A stretch of 64,000 nt of DNA from an uncultured Clostridia bacterium (lineage in GTDB: Bacteria; Bacillota; Clostridia; Lachnospirales; CAG-274): contig CANRIS010000002.1 in NCBI GenBank assembly GCA_947630725.1, positions 1 through 64,000 on the forward strand, given 5' to 3'. A model generated the notes under the pieces. The model did no database searches, had not been told where the DNA came from, and was given only the letters and a program-made list of their open reading frames with translations. Below, one piece after another: positions 44,880 to 56,269 of the stretch (positions are counted from its first letter, which is position 1; the number at the start of each line of letters is the position of its first letter). Position numbers and translations under genes: made by a program.

Positions 44880-45433
44880 AAATAAACTCAAGAGAATATA
44901 AAACGGTATTCTCCCTTGCGGCAGTATTTTTTGCCGTGGCGCTCTGCGCGCTTTTTTTCAGAGCGTACCCTCTGCGCTATCCCGATCTTGTGTACAAATA
45001 TTCTGAAAAATACGGGCTTGAACCCGAAACGGTATGCGCAGTAATAAATACCGAAAGCCATTTCAGAGAAAACTCTGTCTCGACCGCAGGAGCTATGGGT
45101 CTTATGCAGCTTATGGAGCCTACTGCCGACTGGGCTGCCTCCGAAATAGGCATTGAGGATTATTCATACGAAAATATTACCGATCCCGAACTGAATATAG
45201 AACTTGGCTGTTGGCTTTTAAGCACCCTTATCGAAAAATACGGCTCTGTTGAAACCGCTATCTGCGCCTATAACGCAGGCAGCGGAAACGTGGACAGTTG
45301 GCTTAAACCCTATGAAAATGAGCTTAGGCGCATACCGTTTTTTGAGACGGAAAAATATCTTTCTTCCGTAAAGCGCCACACAAAAGCCTACAGGCTTCTT
45401 TTGCATATAATCGGAGGAAAATATGAGAATTAA
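44876..45433 (+). CDS. SLT-family lytic transglycosylase
   Basis: 185 aa with an N-terminal membrane anchor (13-30). Catalytic Glu in VINTESHFREN (E about 60), AGAMGLMQLM, and AICAYNAGSG are the classic SLT (E/S, GLMQ, AYN) motifs. Cleaves peptidoglycan glycan strands; its outer-face location follows from the anchor. Part of coaE-slt-lipoprotein run, with 11-nt overlap to the next gene. Confidence 0.9.
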   Translation: MKINSREYKTVFSLAAVFFAVALCALFFRAYPLRYPDLVYKYSEKYGLEPETVCAVINTESHFRENSVSTAGAMGLMQLMEPTADWAASEIGIEDYSYENITDPELNIELGCWLLSTLIEKYGSVETAICAYNAGSGNVDSWLKPYENELRRIPFFETEKYLSSVKRHTKAYRLLLHIIGGKYEN

Positions 45434-46988
45434 GGTTGTTTTCATTATACTCGCCGCTGTCCTTGCGGCAGGCTGCAAAAGCTCTCAGCCCGAAACCGAA
45501 AGCATAAGGGACGACACCACAGCAAGGCTTGCCGTTCTTGACAAAAGCGGCGAAAATGCGGACGAAAACAAAGAGCTTGTTTTGTCTATGCGAAAGCCCC
45601 TTACGCTGAACCCCCTGCTTAATACAGATACGACCGTTGACAAGGCTCTTAAGCTGATTTTTGAGCCGCTTTGCAATATAAGCGAGGATCAGTCTGTCAA
45701 GGCTAATATAGCCGAACAGTGGAGCCTTTCTCCCGATGGTCTTTCTATGAGGATAAAGCTTAGAGACGGGCTTAAATGGCAGGACGGAGAACCTGTGACG
45801 GCTTATGATGTTGAATACAGCTATAATACTATAAGAAACGCCCCCGAGGACTCTGTTTATAAATACTGCCTTATGAACATACGGGACTATCACGCAGAGG
45901 ACAGCCTTGATTTTATAATAGATTATTCAGCGCCGTACTTCCCCTGTGAATATAATCTGGCATTCCCAATTATTCCAAGACATTATTATGAGGGAAACAG
46001 CGATACCGACTTTGCTCCTCTCGGCAGCGGAGCCTATAGTCTCAAAGAATATGATTCAAAGGAATACAGTCTCGAAGCCGCCGAGGGAATAAACGGATCT
46101 CCCAAAATAAAAAATGTAAAGATACTCATAACCCCCGATGACAAAACGGACTTTGACGCTTTCAATCAGGGCGTTACGGACGTTCTGGACACAAATGATC
46201 TTGACCGCAGCGGCATTTTTGCCACAAAGGAATGCAACTGCTCGGAATACAGTACAAATTATTTTGAATTTCTGGGCTTTAACAACAGCAGGGATACTTT
46301 CAGGAGCCAGCCCCTCAGACAGGCTGTGGCATATTGTATTGACAGGGAGCAGATACTTTCGGGCATATATATGAATTCTCTCGAAGATTCCCTTACGCCC
46401 ATAAATCCCTCCTCATATATGAGCAGCAGCGGAAGTCTTGCCAAATATGACTATAGCCCCGATGAGGCTCTGAAAACCCTGAGAAACGCAGGTATTGCGC
46501 CCGAGAGCATTTCTTTTTCGATACTTGTGGACACCGACAGCCCCACAAGGGTGGAGACAGCCGATATAATCGCCGACAGTCTCAACAGAACAGGTATGAA
46601 GGTCACCGTAAACAAAAAGCCCTTTGCCGAATATTCGCAGCTAATAGCGTCGGACGAATTTGACGTTTTTCTGGGCGGGACGAAAATGAGGAGCGGCTTT
46701 GACCTGAGACCTCTTCTTATGTCGTCATATGTGTATACAGGCACCAACTATGTTAATTTCAGCGATGCAAAGATGGACACTCTGCTTTCGGCCTATATAA
46801 CAGCCTTGGGAGAAACCGCAGGAAAAACCGCCCTCGGCGAGGCTGAAAGGTATATTTCGGTTCAACTGCCGCTTATAGGCATAGGCTTCAGACGGGGCGC
46901 GGTATTGTCAGATATTCAGCTCAGGGGAGTAACCATACCGTATATAAGCGACTGCTATGTTGACTGCGAAAAGTGGAGCTTTGACTGA
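45423..46988 (+). CDS. extracellular solute-binding lipoprotein, family 5 (peptide/nickel type)
   Basis: 521 aa. Lipobox LAAGC at about 14-18. LILKPLTLNPLL-like ELVLSMRKPLTLNPLL, AEQWSLSPDGLSMRIKLRDGLKWQDGEPVTAYDVEYS and QPLRQAVAYCIDREQIL are the SBP_bac_5 signatures. Binds an oligopeptide or similar ligand; no permease or ATPase gene is linked here, so the transporter is elsewhere or it is a sensor. Tandem to the transglycosylase, which suggests a cell-wall peptide ligand, but this is a guess. Confidence 0.9.
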   Translation: MRIKVVFIILAAVLAAGCKSSQPETESIRDDTTARLAVLDKSGENADENKELVLSMRKPLTLNPLLNTDTTVDKALKLIFEPLCNISEDQSVKANIAEQWSLSPDGLSMRIKLRDGLKWQDGEPVTAYDVEYSYNTIRNAPEDSVYKYCLMNIRDYHAEDSLDFIIDYSAPYFPCEYNLAFPIIPRHYYEGNSDTDFAPLGSGAYSLKEYDSKEYSLEAAEGINGSPKIKNVKILITPDDKTDFDAFNQGVTDVLDTNDLDRSGIFATKECNCSEYSTNYFEFLGFNNSRDTFRSQPLRQAVAYCIDREQILSGIYMNSLEDSLTPINPSSYMSSSGSLAKYDYSPDEALKTLRNAGIAPESISFSILVDTDSPTRVETADIIADSLNRTGMKVTVNKKPFAEYSQLIASDEFDVFLGGTKMRSGFDLRPLLMSSYVYTGTNYVNFSDAKMDTLLSAYITALGETAGKTALGEAERYISVQLPLIGIGFRRGAVLSDIQLRGVTIPYISDCYVDCEKWSFD

Positions 46989-47014
46989 CAGAACATAAAT
47001 TAAGGAGGCATATA

Positions 47015-47932
47015 ATGCTCATAAAAAATTTTTTGACGGGAACCCCCGTATATTATGCAGAAGAAAGGCTCAGACGACCCATCAGCTTTGAGAAAAGCAG
47101 CCGCAAAAAAAATGATGAAACCTCTGAAAGCGATGACGGCGAGGGTTGTCCCTTTTGTCCTAAAAACGCCTATATGACTCCCACGCCCATATTTGACAAC
47201 GGCACCATAAAGATCGTACCGAATCTGTACCCCTTTATTTCGGAAAAGGAGGGACTGGGCTTTCACGATGTTGTTATAGACACGCCTTTGCACAACGAGA
47301 GATTTGCCGAATTTTCACAGGAGCATATTCAGATGCTGCTGGAAGTGCTTGCTGAGAGGTTTTTGCAGCTCGAAGGCTATGAGCATATAAAATATATACA
47401 GATATTCAAAAACAATGGTCTTGGCGCAGGAGCAAGTCAGGCTCACTCCCACTGGCAGATAGGCGCTCAGAATTTCGTTCCGCCTAAAATATGCTATATG
47501 CTTGACGTTCTGAAGGAATATTCCGAAAAAACGGGAGAAAATTATTTTGACAGCAAAAAGGCATTTATAACGCTGTGGGAAAACTCCTGCTTTGCCCTCG
47601 TCATACCTACGGACAGTATGTTTACATACGAGACCCATATAATAACAAAAAAAAGCCGTCAGAGGCTTTCGGAATTCAGTCGGGAGGAGCTTGGTCTTCT
47701 GGGAGAGGCTCTGAAAAAGCAGATCTCTGTGTATGAGGCTTATGACGACAGACCCGACTATAACATATGCGTCTATAACGCCCCGAAGGGCTGCAGCGAC
47801 AGCTCGTTCAGATTTTTTATACAGCTTATACCGAGAAAAGGAAATATGGCAGGCTTTGAATTTTCGTCCGGATGTTATATAAATTCGGTTTCTCCCGAAG
47901 CCTGCGAAAAAATAATGAAAGGACTGCTATGA
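47015..47932 (+). CDS. galactose-1-phosphate uridylyltransferase-like protein
   Basis: 305 aa, HIT-superfamily. CPFCPKNAYM (zinc Cys pair), VPNLYPFIS, GAGASQAHSHWQIGAQ (HxHxQ active site at about 148-155) and FIQLIPRKGN. GalT-like members transfer nucleotidyl groups between sugar phosphates; this shorter version may act on another sugar. The last codons overlap azlC. Confidence 0.85.
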   Translation: MLIKNFLTGTPVYYAEERLRRPISFEKSSRKKNDETSESDDGEGCPFCPKNAYMTPTPIFDNGTIKIVPNLYPFISEKEGLGFHDVVIDTPLHNERFAEFSQEHIQMLLEVLAERFLQLEGYEHIKYIQIFKNNGLGAGASQAHSHWQIGAQNFVPPKICYMLDVLKEYSEKTGENYFDSKKAFITLWENSCFALVIPTDSMFTYETHIITKKSRQRLSEFSREELGLLGEALKKQISVYEAYDDRPDYNICVYNAPKGCSDSSFRFFIQLIPRKGNMAGFEFSSGCYINSVSPEACEKIMKGLL

Positions 47933-48648
47933 AAAATAACATTTATTTTAAAGGCATAAGGGATTCGCTTCCTATAGCTTTGGGATATTATGCCGTATCT
48001 ATCACCATTGGAATAGCCGCCGCAAAAGCAGGAATGTCGCTTTTTCAGTCGGGGCTTGCAAGCGCCCTGAATTTTACATCGACAGGCGAGTTTGCAGGCT
48101 TCAACCTCATTGCCGCCTGCGGATCTTATATTGAAATGGCTCTTATGCAGCTTATTATAAACGCCCGTTATATACTTATGTCGGCATCTCTCAGTCAAAA
48201 GCTGTCCCCCGGAGTATCTGTTTTTAAAAGACTTGTTATGGGAATGGGCGTTACGGACGAGATCTTCGGCATATCGATTGCAGCGGAGGGAGAGCTTGAC
48301 CCTATGTATACCATAGGAGCAATAACCCTGACTATTCCTGCGTGGACCCTCGGCACTCTGACGGGAGCCGTTCTGGGCAGCATTCTTCCCGAAATAATCG
48401 TCAACGCCCTCGGAGTAAGCCTTTTCGGTATGTTTATTGCGGTATTCATACCACCTGCAAGAAAAAACAAGGTTATTGCGTCCATTGTTGTAATATCCTT
48501 CGTTCTGAGCTATATTTTCAATAAGCTGCCCATATTCGGCTTTATATCGGACGGTACGAAAATAATAATACTTACGGCAGTCATATCATTTTTTGCAGCT
48601 GTTCTTTTCCCGATAGATACCGAGGAGGATGAATCATATGAAAAATAA
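47929..48648 (+). CDS. azlC: branched-chain amino acid export subunit AzlC
   Basis: 239 aa from ATG 47929, which overlaps the stop of the preceding gene (ATGA). About six helices; IRDSLPIALGYYAVSITIGIAAAKAG and NARYILMSASLSQKL are AzlC features. Works with AzlD. Confidence 0.92.
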   Translation: MKNNIYFKGIRDSLPIALGYYAVSITIGIAAAKAGMSLFQSGLASALNFTSTGEFAGFNLIAACGSYIEMALMQLIINARYILMSASLSQKLSPGVSVFKRLVMGMGVTDEIFGISIAAEGELDPMYTIGAITLTIPAWTLGTLTGAVLGSILPEIIVNALGVSLFGMFIAVFIPPARKNKVIASIVVISFVLSYIFNKLPIFGFISDGTKIIILTAVISFFAAVLFPIDTEEDESYEK

Positions 48649-48952
48649 TCCCTACATATACATACTCATTATGGCTGCTGTGACATATTCGGTAAGGGTC
48701 CTGCCTCTCACTCTCATACGGAAAAGGATAAAAAACAGGCTTCTGAGATCATTTCTGTATTATGTCCCCTATGTAACACTTTCGGTAATGACGTTTCCTG
48801 CGATACTTTCGGCGTCAGGGTCTGTGGTATCGGCTGCCGCCGCCCTCGTTGTAGGCATTGCTGCGGCATTTTTCGGAGCAAGTCTGTTTGTCGTAGCCGC
48901 AGGATGCAGTCTTACGGTATTTGTTATAGAGGCAATACTTATGTTTGTATAA
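48638..48952 (+). CDS. azlD: branched-chain amino acid export subunit AzlD
   Basis: 104 aa from ATG 48638 (GAGGAGG upstream; the ATG at 48629 would be too close to the SD). Three to four helices, with TYSVRVLPLTLI and LYYVPYVTLSVMTFPAIL. Overlaps azlC by 11 nt. Confidence 0.9.
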   Translation: MKNNPYIYILIMAAVTYSVRVLPLTLIRKRIKNRLLRSFLYYVPYVTLSVMTFPAILSASGSVVSAAAALVVGIAAAFFGASLFVVAAGCSLTVFVIEAILMFV

Positions 48953-48959
48953 AATATAG

Positions 48960-49136
48960 TCTGCTCACGACTTCTTTTTTTGTACGCCTGCGGCGTACCG
49001 AAAACGAAGTCGGAGCCGAAAAGGGGGCGGGGCGGCGCAGAAAAATGCCTTCGGCATTTTTCTGCCGACCCTTTGCTGCCGAAGGCAGCAAAGGGTCGAG
49101 GATTTTGCCTTCGGCAAAATCCGCCGCCCCGCCCCC
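48960..49136 (-). repeat. variable-arm multi-hairpin element, copy C (arms completely different)
   Basis: Read on the minus strand: an outer 14-bp stem (GGGGGCGGGGCGGC with GCCGCCCCGCCCCC) encloses GGATTTTGCC/GGCAAAATCC (49100-49122), GACCCTTTGCTGCC/GGCAGCAAAGGGTC (49067-49097) and CAGAAAAATGCC/GGCATTTTTCTG (49038-49064), with UUCG or GAAG loops. After that come CCCCCTTTTCGGCTCCG, a GACTTC/GAAGTC stem holding GTACGCC-GCAGGCGTAC, and GTGAGCAG. Order and pairing equal copies A and B but the arm sequences are unrelated. Lies between azlD and metA. Confidence 0.85.
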
Positions 49137-49155
49137 ATATACTTAAGCCGCAGTC

Positions 49156-50076
49156 TTATCTTCTGCCGGAATACAGATCGTATGGCGTAATTTGATATAC
49201 ATAATAGTTGAGCCAGTTTGTATAAAGGAGACTTGAGTGAGCCTTCCATCTGACCGAAATCTCCCCTTCGGGGTCATCGTTCAAAAAATAGTTTTCGGGT
49301 ACGGCAGTGTCAAGACCCTTTTCTCTGTCCCTTAAATATTCCTCCTTAAGGGTTTCGGTCTCGTATTCGGAATGTCCCATAACGAAAAACTGCTTTCCGC
49401 CCTGACCCGAAACTATGTAAACGCCTGCCTTTTCGGACATACTGAGAATATTAAGCCCGGGCGTTTTTTCTATATCCCTGCGGCTCACCTCGGTATATCT
49501 GGAATGAGGCGCATAAAAGCTGTCGTCAAAGCCCCTGAGAAGATTTTCGTGCTTATATACCTTGGTGTGTTCATAGACTCCGAACATCTTTTTGTCAAGC
49601 TTTCTCTTTTTTATACCGTAGTGATAATAAAGTCCTGCCTGCGCTCCCCAGCATATATGAAATGTGCTTGTGACGTTCCTTACGCTCCATTCCATAACCT
49701 CGGTAAGCTCCTCCCAGTAGTTGACCTCCTCAAATTCCATAAGCTCCACAGGCGCTCCCGTGATTATCATTCCGTCAAATTTAAGGTGCTTTATTTCGTC
49801 AAATACATTATAGAATGTTCTGAGATGGGTTGCCTCCGTATTTTTTGAAACGTGACTTTTCATCTGAAGAAATTTTATATTCAACTGCAAAGGCGTATTG
49901 CTGAGAAGCCTCAGAAGCTGAACCTCAGTTTCTTTCTTTTTTGGCATAAGATTAAGAATAAGAATTTCAAGAGGACGGATATCCTGTCCCGTTGCGCGGC
50001 TTTCTGTCATAACAAAAATGTTTTCGCTTTCAAGAACATTTTTAGCCGGCAAATTGTCCTGAACATTTATAGGCAT
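49156..50076 (-). CDS. metA: homoserine O-succinyltransferase/acetyltransferase MetA
   Basis: 306 aa. [51 protein letters not shown] (nucleophile Cys) and VMGHSEYE (His of the triad), which end in the [17 protein letters not shown] tail. Activates homoserine for methionine. In Firmicutes this enzyme often uses acetyl-CoA. No SAM riboswitch (no GGTGGAGGGA / GCAACC arms) was seen upstream. Confidence 0.95.
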   Translation of the reverse strand: MPINVQDNLPAKNVLESENIFVMTESRATGQDIRPLEILILNLMPKKKETEVQLLRLLSNTPLQLNIKFLQMKSHVSKNTEATHLRTFYNVFDEIKHLKFDGMIITGAPVELMEFEEVNYWEELTEVMEWSVRNVTSTFHICWGAQAGLYYHYGIKKRKLDKKMFGVYEHTKVYKHENLLRGFDDSFYAPHSRYTEVSRRDIEKTPGLNILSMSEKAGVYIVSGQGGKQFFVMGHSEYETETLKEEYLRDREKGLDTAVPENYFLNDDPEGEISVRWKAHSSLLYTNWLNYYVYQITPYDLYSGRR

Positions 50077-50376
50077 TGTCGATAATCCCCTTTATCTGTA
50101 TTATTGTGTAGTGTTTCGGCGATATAAGTCAATTGTATACCTCAACCGACCGTTTTGCCTGAGTCCCGTGTTCTGCATAGGCTCATAACACATACAGAAC
50201 ACAGGAGAAGACCTGTCGGTTATACTTCCGAAAGCTATCATAATACTTATTTTAAACAAAATAACTGCATAAATCCAATTCCAAAAAAATATACATCAGT
50301 ATAGCCGCAAGCTATATCGGGCAAGATGTATAGTCAGTGTACACTTAAATATTTTTATTTTGTTATTTCAAAATCA
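50077..50376. other. leader region of metA with a long hairpin
   Basis: At about 50142-50222 AACCGAC (minus strand) pairs with GTCGGTT and encloses GTGTTCTG/CAGAACAC. Its right arm (+ strand) AGGAGAAGACCTGTCGGTTAT resembles the GGCTTC...GAAGCC plus GTCGGTTAT end of the omega-RNA-like repeat. No known riboswitch was recognised. The part from 50250 to 50370 is AT-rich, with nothing clear. Confidence 0.35.
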
Positions 50377-50667
50377 TTATTTAGGTAGCTGATATATTTC
50401 TTTGTCGCTTTTTTTGTATAGAACAAATTTTCTTCCGATAGTGTGAACCACCTCGGAGCGGCTCCTTTCGGCAACAGTCTGAGCCACGTCTCTCACGTCC
50501 TCGAGACAATTTTCAAGCACGGCTCCTTTTATAAGCTCTCTTGCGGCAAGAGCCTCGGCTGCCGACTCTACTACCTCGGGGCTGACACCTGCTTTTCCCA
50601 CCTGCAGAACGGGGACAAGCTTGGCGCCCTCTTTCTTTAAATATGCTCTTTGTTTGCTTGTCAGCAT
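50377..50667 (-). CDS. YhbY family RNA-binding protein (CRS1/YhbY domain)
   Basis: 96 aa. SKQRAYLKKEGAKLVPVLQVGKAGVSPEVVE, with the GxxG-like KAGVS and LIKGAVLENC. Binds the large-subunit precursor. Located between metA and obg on the same strand. Ends with a short basic tail. Confidence 0.9.
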   Translation of the reverse strand: MLTSKQRAYLKKEGAKLVPVLQVGKAGVSPEVVESAAEALAARELIKGAVLENCLEDVRDVAQTVAERSRSEVVHTIGRKFVLYKKSDKEIYQLPK

Positions 50668-50712
50668 AGCAGTCTCCTCCGTTTTATATGTCTGTTTTGT
50701 CAGCTTGTTTTA

Positions 50713-52074
<1,362 letters not shown>

Positions 52075-52178
52075 TCAAAAAAGTGAAGGCTCTGCCTCGG
52101 TGCCCCAAAGCCTAAAATAGCAGAAAGCGGCTATATAAATATAATATAGCCGCGCAATCTTCAGAAAATACAGATTTT

Positions 52179-52469
52179 TTATGCCTCTGCCTCGATGGGA
52201 TATACCGAAACCTGCTTTTTGCTTCTGCCAAGTCTCTCGTACTTAACTCTGCCATCTACCAGAGCAAACAATGTATAATTATTTCCGCATCCGACATTCT
52301 TGCCGGGGTGGATCCTTGTACCGTTCTGAGTATAAAGAATATTGCCCGCCAGAACGTGCTGTCCGTCAGCTCTCTTGGCTCCGAGTCTCTTTGAGTTGGA
52401 GTCACGGCCGTTTTTTGAAGAACCTGAGCCCTTCTTATGAGCAAACAACTGAAGATTAATTCTTAACAT
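52179..52469 (-). CDS. rpmA: 50S ribosomal protein L27
   Basis: 96 aa. [10 protein letters not shown] precedes [20 protein letters not shown]: this extension is removed by Prp in Firmicutes, exposing the functional N-terminus. The following [18 protein letters not shown] is standard. Encoded directly after prp with overlapping ends. Confidence 0.97.
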   Translation of the reverse strand: MLRINLQLFAHKKGSGSSKNGRDSNSKRLGAKRADGQHVLAGNILYTQNGTRIHPGKNVGCGNNYTLFALVDGRVKYERLGRSKKQVSVYPIEAEA

Positions 52470-52797
52470 AATCAGACACCTCCCTGATTTTAACTGTCAT
52501 ATATTCGGAATACCCTTCCGAAAGATTCAAAGCCCCAAGCTCAAATCCCTTCAGAAAAAGCTCCGCAGCCTTGTCTACCTCTCCATGTGCATGGGAGGGT
52601 ATAAAAAAGTATAAATATCCGCTTTCTTCATCTGTTTCAAGCTCATACCGACTGCCCACTCCGCTAAGAGCCTCGATCGAATTGACCGTAGACTGAGCCA
52701 GCGCCGAAACGCCGCTGCACACAATCGGGTCGGTATGATTTTTTATCTGAAATCCGCAGATACAGTCATTTTTTTTAAATATTGTACATATAAGCAT
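52456..52797 (-). CDS. prp: ribosomal-processing cysteine protease Prp
   Basis: 113 aa. [20 protein letters not shown] carries the catalytic His (NHTD) and Cys (VCSGVSAL). Cleaves the extension of L27. Overlaps rpmA by 14 nt; the stop of rplU is 3 nt upstream. Confidence 0.93.
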   Translation of the reverse strand: MLICTIFKKNDCICGFQIKNHTDPIVCSGVSALAQSTVNSIEALSGVGSRYELETDEESGYLYFFIPSHAHGEVDKAAELFLKGFELGALNLSEGYSEYMTVKIREVSDYVKN

Positions 52798-52799
52798 AA

Positions 52800-53108
52800 T
52801 CAGGCGTTTATCTTGGTAACAGAAAGCTTTGTAAAAGGCTGTCTGTGTCCGCGCTTTTTATGGAAACCTTTTTTGGGCTTATACTTATATACTATGACCT
52901 TTTTGGCCTTGCCCTCTCCGAGAACCTTTGCTTCGACAGAAGCGCCCTCAACTGTGGGAGCGCCGACCTTTATGTCGTCTCCGTCAGCAACAACAAGCAC
53001 CTTGTCAAATGTATAGCTGCCCTCGGCAACACCAAGCTTTTCAACAGTAATAACATCGCCCTCGGCAACCTTATACTGCTTTCCGCCTGTTTCGATAATT
53101 GCGTACAT
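52800..53108 (-). CDS. rplU: 50S ribosomal protein L21
   Basis: 102 aa. [25 protein letters not shown] and [24 protein letters not shown] cover the whole family. GGAGGTG 7 nt upstream. First gene of rplU-prp-rpmA. Confidence 0.97.
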   Translation of the reverse strand: MYAIIETGGKQYKVAEGDVITVEKLGVAEGSYTFDKVLVVADGDDIKVGAPTVEGASVEAKVLGEGKAKKVIVYKYKPKKGFHKKRGHRQPFTKLSVTKINA

Positions 53109-53290
53109 TTTTTTGCACCTCCTTAATATTCAGTATGTTTTTCTGCGAAAAACACCGCCGTCTGCATAACTCTCGCTACGGCGATCGGAAATTCCTTTCC
53201 GATACTACAGGAACACGCCGGATTCGGCTCCGAAGCTATCGGATTTATGGCCTCTCCGTGCGGTAACTGTACATTCACAAAATTCACAAC
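53109..53290 (-). promoter_or_regulatory. L21-leader-like 5' UTR
   Basis: About 180 nt from the predicted start to the rplU ATG. It holds TACCGCACGGAGAGGCCATAAATCC and paired blocks (GTATCGGAAAGGAATTTCCGAT, CGCCGTAGC...GACGGCGG). This is where Firmicutes carry the L21 autoregulatory leader; resemblance is by eye only. Confidence 0.45.
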
Positions 53291-53296
53291 ACATTA

Positions 53297-53325
53297 ATAA
53301 TACCATTTTGGCGCCGTCTTGTCAA
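53297..53325 (-). promoter_or_regulatory. promoter of rplU-prp-rpmA
   Basis: Minus strand TTGACA, 17-nt spacer, TATTAT; start about 53289. Confidence 0.8.
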
Positions 53326-53371
53326 CATAAATTTTTACATAATTTCAAAAAACAGGCCTCTGCGCCGGGTT

Positions 53372-56215
53372 TTATAGCTGCGGGTCACGGGCTTTCAATA
53401 TACGCCTGAGATATTGTCCCGTATAGGACGCCTCACAAGCGGCTATCTCTTCGGGGGTTCCTGCCGCCACAAGCTGTCCGCCGCCGTCTCCCCCATCGGG
53501 GCCCAGATCTATTATATAGTCGGCGGTTTTTATAACGTCTAAATTGTGTTCTATGACTACAACGGTATTTCCGCCGTCTGTAAGTCTCTGTATTATGTCG
53601 GTAAGCTTGTGTACATCAGCCGTATGAAGTCCCGTGGTAGGCTCATCCAGCACATATATAGTCCTGCCTGTGGACCTTCTCGAAAGCTCCGAGGAAAGCT
53701 TTACTCTCTGAGCCTCTCCGCCCGACAGGGTCGTGGAGGACTGACCGAGCTTTATATACGAAAGCCCCACGTCATAAAGGGTCTGAAGCTTGTCCCTTAT
53801 CCTCGGCAGATTTGAAAAAAAGTCAAGAGCCTCCTCTACGGTCATATCCAGAACGTCCGAAATGGACTTATCCTTATACTTTACCTCGAGAGTTTCTCTG
53901 TTATAGCGTTTTCCCCGACAGACCTCACAGGGAACATAAACATCGGGAAGAAAGTTCATCTCTATTTTGACTATGCCGTCTCCCGAACAGCTTTCGCACC
54001 GTCCGCCCTTTACATTGAACGAAAAGCGTCCCTTTCCGTAGCCCCTCATTTTTGCCTCGGGCAAATTCGCAAAAAGATCCCTTATGAGATCAAAAAGTCC
54101 CGTATAGGTGGCAGGATTTGACCTCGGCGTCCTGCCTATGGGCGACTGGTCAATATTTATTATCTTGTCAAGAGCCTCATATCCGCTGACGCTTTTCACC
54201 TTTCCCGCCTTTATTCTGGCATGATTGAGCTTGCGCGCAAGGGTTTTATAAATTATCTGATTGACAAGGGAGCTTTTTCCCGAGCCCGATACGCCTGTCA
54301 CGCAGACAAAAAGCCCCAGGGGAATATCCACATTCAGCTTTTTAAGGTTGTTGACCTCGGCTCCTCTTATTTTTAGTCTGTTCTTTCCCGCCTTTCGTCT
54401 TACGGACGGCACGGGTATTTCAAGCCTTCCGCTGAGATAATTGCCTGTTGCTGAGGCTTCGCACCTCAGAAGTCCATCTACGTCTCCCGAATAAACCACC
54501 TCGCCGCCCTCCATACCTGCCTTCGGCCCTATGTCAACAACATTGTCGGCGGCCATTATGGTGTCGCTGTCATGCTCCACAACTATAAGGGTATTTCCCA
54601 GATCTCTCAGATTTTTAAGAGTGGCAAGAAGCTTGTCGTTGTCCTTTTGGTGAAGTCCTATGCTGGGTTCGTCCAGAATATAAAGCACTCCCACAAGCCC
54701 TGAGCCTATCTGTGTGGCAAGTCGTATTCTTTGGGATTCTCCTCCCGAAAGCGTGCCTGCCGTTCTTGAAAGCGTAAGATAGTCAAGCCCCACATCGGAC
54801 AGAAAATTTATTCTCGCCTTTATTTCTCTCAATATAAGATCAGCCACCGCAAGCTGGGTTTTTGAAAGCTTAAGCTCATTAAAGAATGTCTTAAGCTCCT
54901 TTATGGATTTGTCGGTCAGGTCAGCTATGCTTTCGTCTCCCAGCGTAACGGCAAGATATTCCGGGCGAAGTCTTTTGCCCTTGCAGGCAGGACAGGTTAT
55001 ATTTGTCATAAAAGCCTCATATTCCTTTTTTGCCGATTCGGAATATGTCTCGGAATATCTTCTTTCGAGATTGTTTATTATGCCGTCAAAATAAAAGTCA
55101 TAGCTTTTCATTTTTCCGCCGCTTTTGAATGTCACGGGTATAAGCTCTCCCCCTGCCCCGTACATAATATATTCCTTTGTTTCTTCGGGCAGGTCCTTAT
55201 AGGGCATATCAAGGTCAATGTTGTGTCTTTTTGAGAGCTGTTCAAAGAGATTGTGGCTCATAGAGCCGTCATTCATAATGGCGTTCCAGCCGTATACGGC
55301 GATAGCCCCCTGATTTATTGAAAGCTCGGGGCTTGGCACCACAAGCTCGGGGTCAAAAACAAGCCTTGCGCCAAGACCTGCGCACTGAGGACAGGCTCCG
55401 TTGGGATTGTTGAAAGAAAACATTCTCGGTTCGATCTCGTCAATGCTTATTCCGCAGTCGGGACAGGCAAAATTCTGCGAAAATGTCATTTCCTCCCGTT
55501 CTGTATCCACTATAAGGATACCTCCCGTAAGCGCCATAGCGGTTTCGGCTGACTGAGCAAGTCTCTGCTCCATACCCTCCTTGACTATAAGCCTGTCGAT
55601 CACTATTTCTATATTGTGCTTTTTGTTTTTTTCGAGCTTTATATCCTCCGAAAGATCGTATACAATGCCGTCAATTCTTACTCTCACATAGCCGCTGCGT
55701 CTTGCGTCCTCTAAAATTTTTGCGTGTTCTCCCTTTCTGTCCCTTACTACGGGAGCAAGGAGCGTAAGCTTCGTTCTTTCGGGCAGCTCGGTTATTCTGT
55801 CCACGATCTGATCTATGCTCTGCTTTTCTATGACCCTGCCGCATTTGGGACAGTGGGGTATGCCTGCCCTTGCAAACAGCAGTCTGAAGTAGTCGTATAT
55901 CTCCGTCACAGTCCCCACGGTGGAACGGGGATTGTTGTTTGTTGTTTTCTGATCTATCGAAATGGCAGGCGAAAGCCCGTCTATGCTGTCAACATCGGGC
56001 TTGTCCATCTGTCCCAAAAACATTCTCGCATAAGAGGACAGACTTTCGACATATCTTCTCTGTCCCTCGGCATATATTGTGTCGAAGGCAAGGCTCGACT
56101 TTCCCGAACCGCTCAGTCCCGTAAAAACATTCAGCTTGTTTCGGGGTATCTCCACGTCAATATTTTTAAGGTTGTTTTCTCTTGCTCCTCTTATTATAAT
56201 ACTTTCGTTTTCCAT
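53372..56215 (-). CDS. uvrA: excinuclease ABC subunit A
   Basis: 947 aa. Two ABC modules (Walker [15 protein letters not shown] and [13 protein letters not shown]), signature [12 protein letters not shown] and [12 protein letters not shown], zinc fingers with CPKCGRVIE and [27 protein letters not shown]. Damage recognition with UvrB; encoded next to uvrB. Confidence 0.98.
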   Translation of the reverse strand: MENESIIIRGARENNLKNIDVEIPRNKLNVFTGLSGSGKSSLAFDTIYAEGQRRYVESLSSYARMFLGQMDKPDVDSIDGLSPAISIDQKTTNNNPRSTVGTVTEIYDYFRLLFARAGIPHCPKCGRVIEKQSIDQIVDRITELPERTKLTLLAPVVRDRKGEHAKILEDARRSGYVRVRIDGIVYDLSEDIKLEKNKKHNIEIVIDRLIVKEGMEQRLAQSAETAMALTGGILIVDTEREEMTFSQNFACPDCGISIDEIEPRMFSFNNPNGACPQCAGLGARLVFDPELVVPSPELSINQGAIAVYGWNAIMNDGSMSHNLFEQLSKRHNIDLDMPYKDLPEETKEYIMYGAGGELIPVTFKSGGKMKSYDFYFDGIINNLERRYSETYSESAKKEYEAFMTNITCPACKGKRLRPEYLAVTLGDESIADLTDKSIKELKTFFNELKLSKTQLAVADLILREIKARINFLSDVGLDYLTLSRTAGTLSGGESQRIRLATQIGSGLVGVLYILDEPSIGLHQKDNDKLLATLKNLRDLGNTLIVVEHDSDTIMAADNVVDIGPKAGMEGGEVVYSGDVDGLLRCEASATGNYLSGRLEIPVPSVRRKAGKNRLKIRGAEVNNLKKLNVDIPLGLFVCVTGVSGSGKSSLVNQIIYKTLARKLNHARIKAGKVKSVSGYEALDKIINIDQSPIGRTPRSNPATYTGLFDLIRDLFANLPEAKMRGYGKGRFSFNVKGGRCESCSGDGIVKIEMNFLPDVYVPCEVCRGKRYNRETLEVKYKDKSISDVLDMTVEEALDFFSNLPRIRDKLQTLYDVGLSYIKLGQSSTTLSGGEAQRVKLSSELSRRSTGRTIYVLDEPTTGLHTADVHKLTDIIQRLTDGGNTVVVIEHNLDVIKTADYIIDLGPDGGDGGGQLVAAGTPEEIAACEASYTGQYLRRILKARDPQL

Positions 56216-56269
56216 CTCATTACCTCTGAATATTGTTTTATAGGTTTATTTATATATTTTTTATACGTT

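Noticed and set aside
50077..50376. SAM riboswitch before metA
   Set aside because: None of the conserved S-box cores was found.
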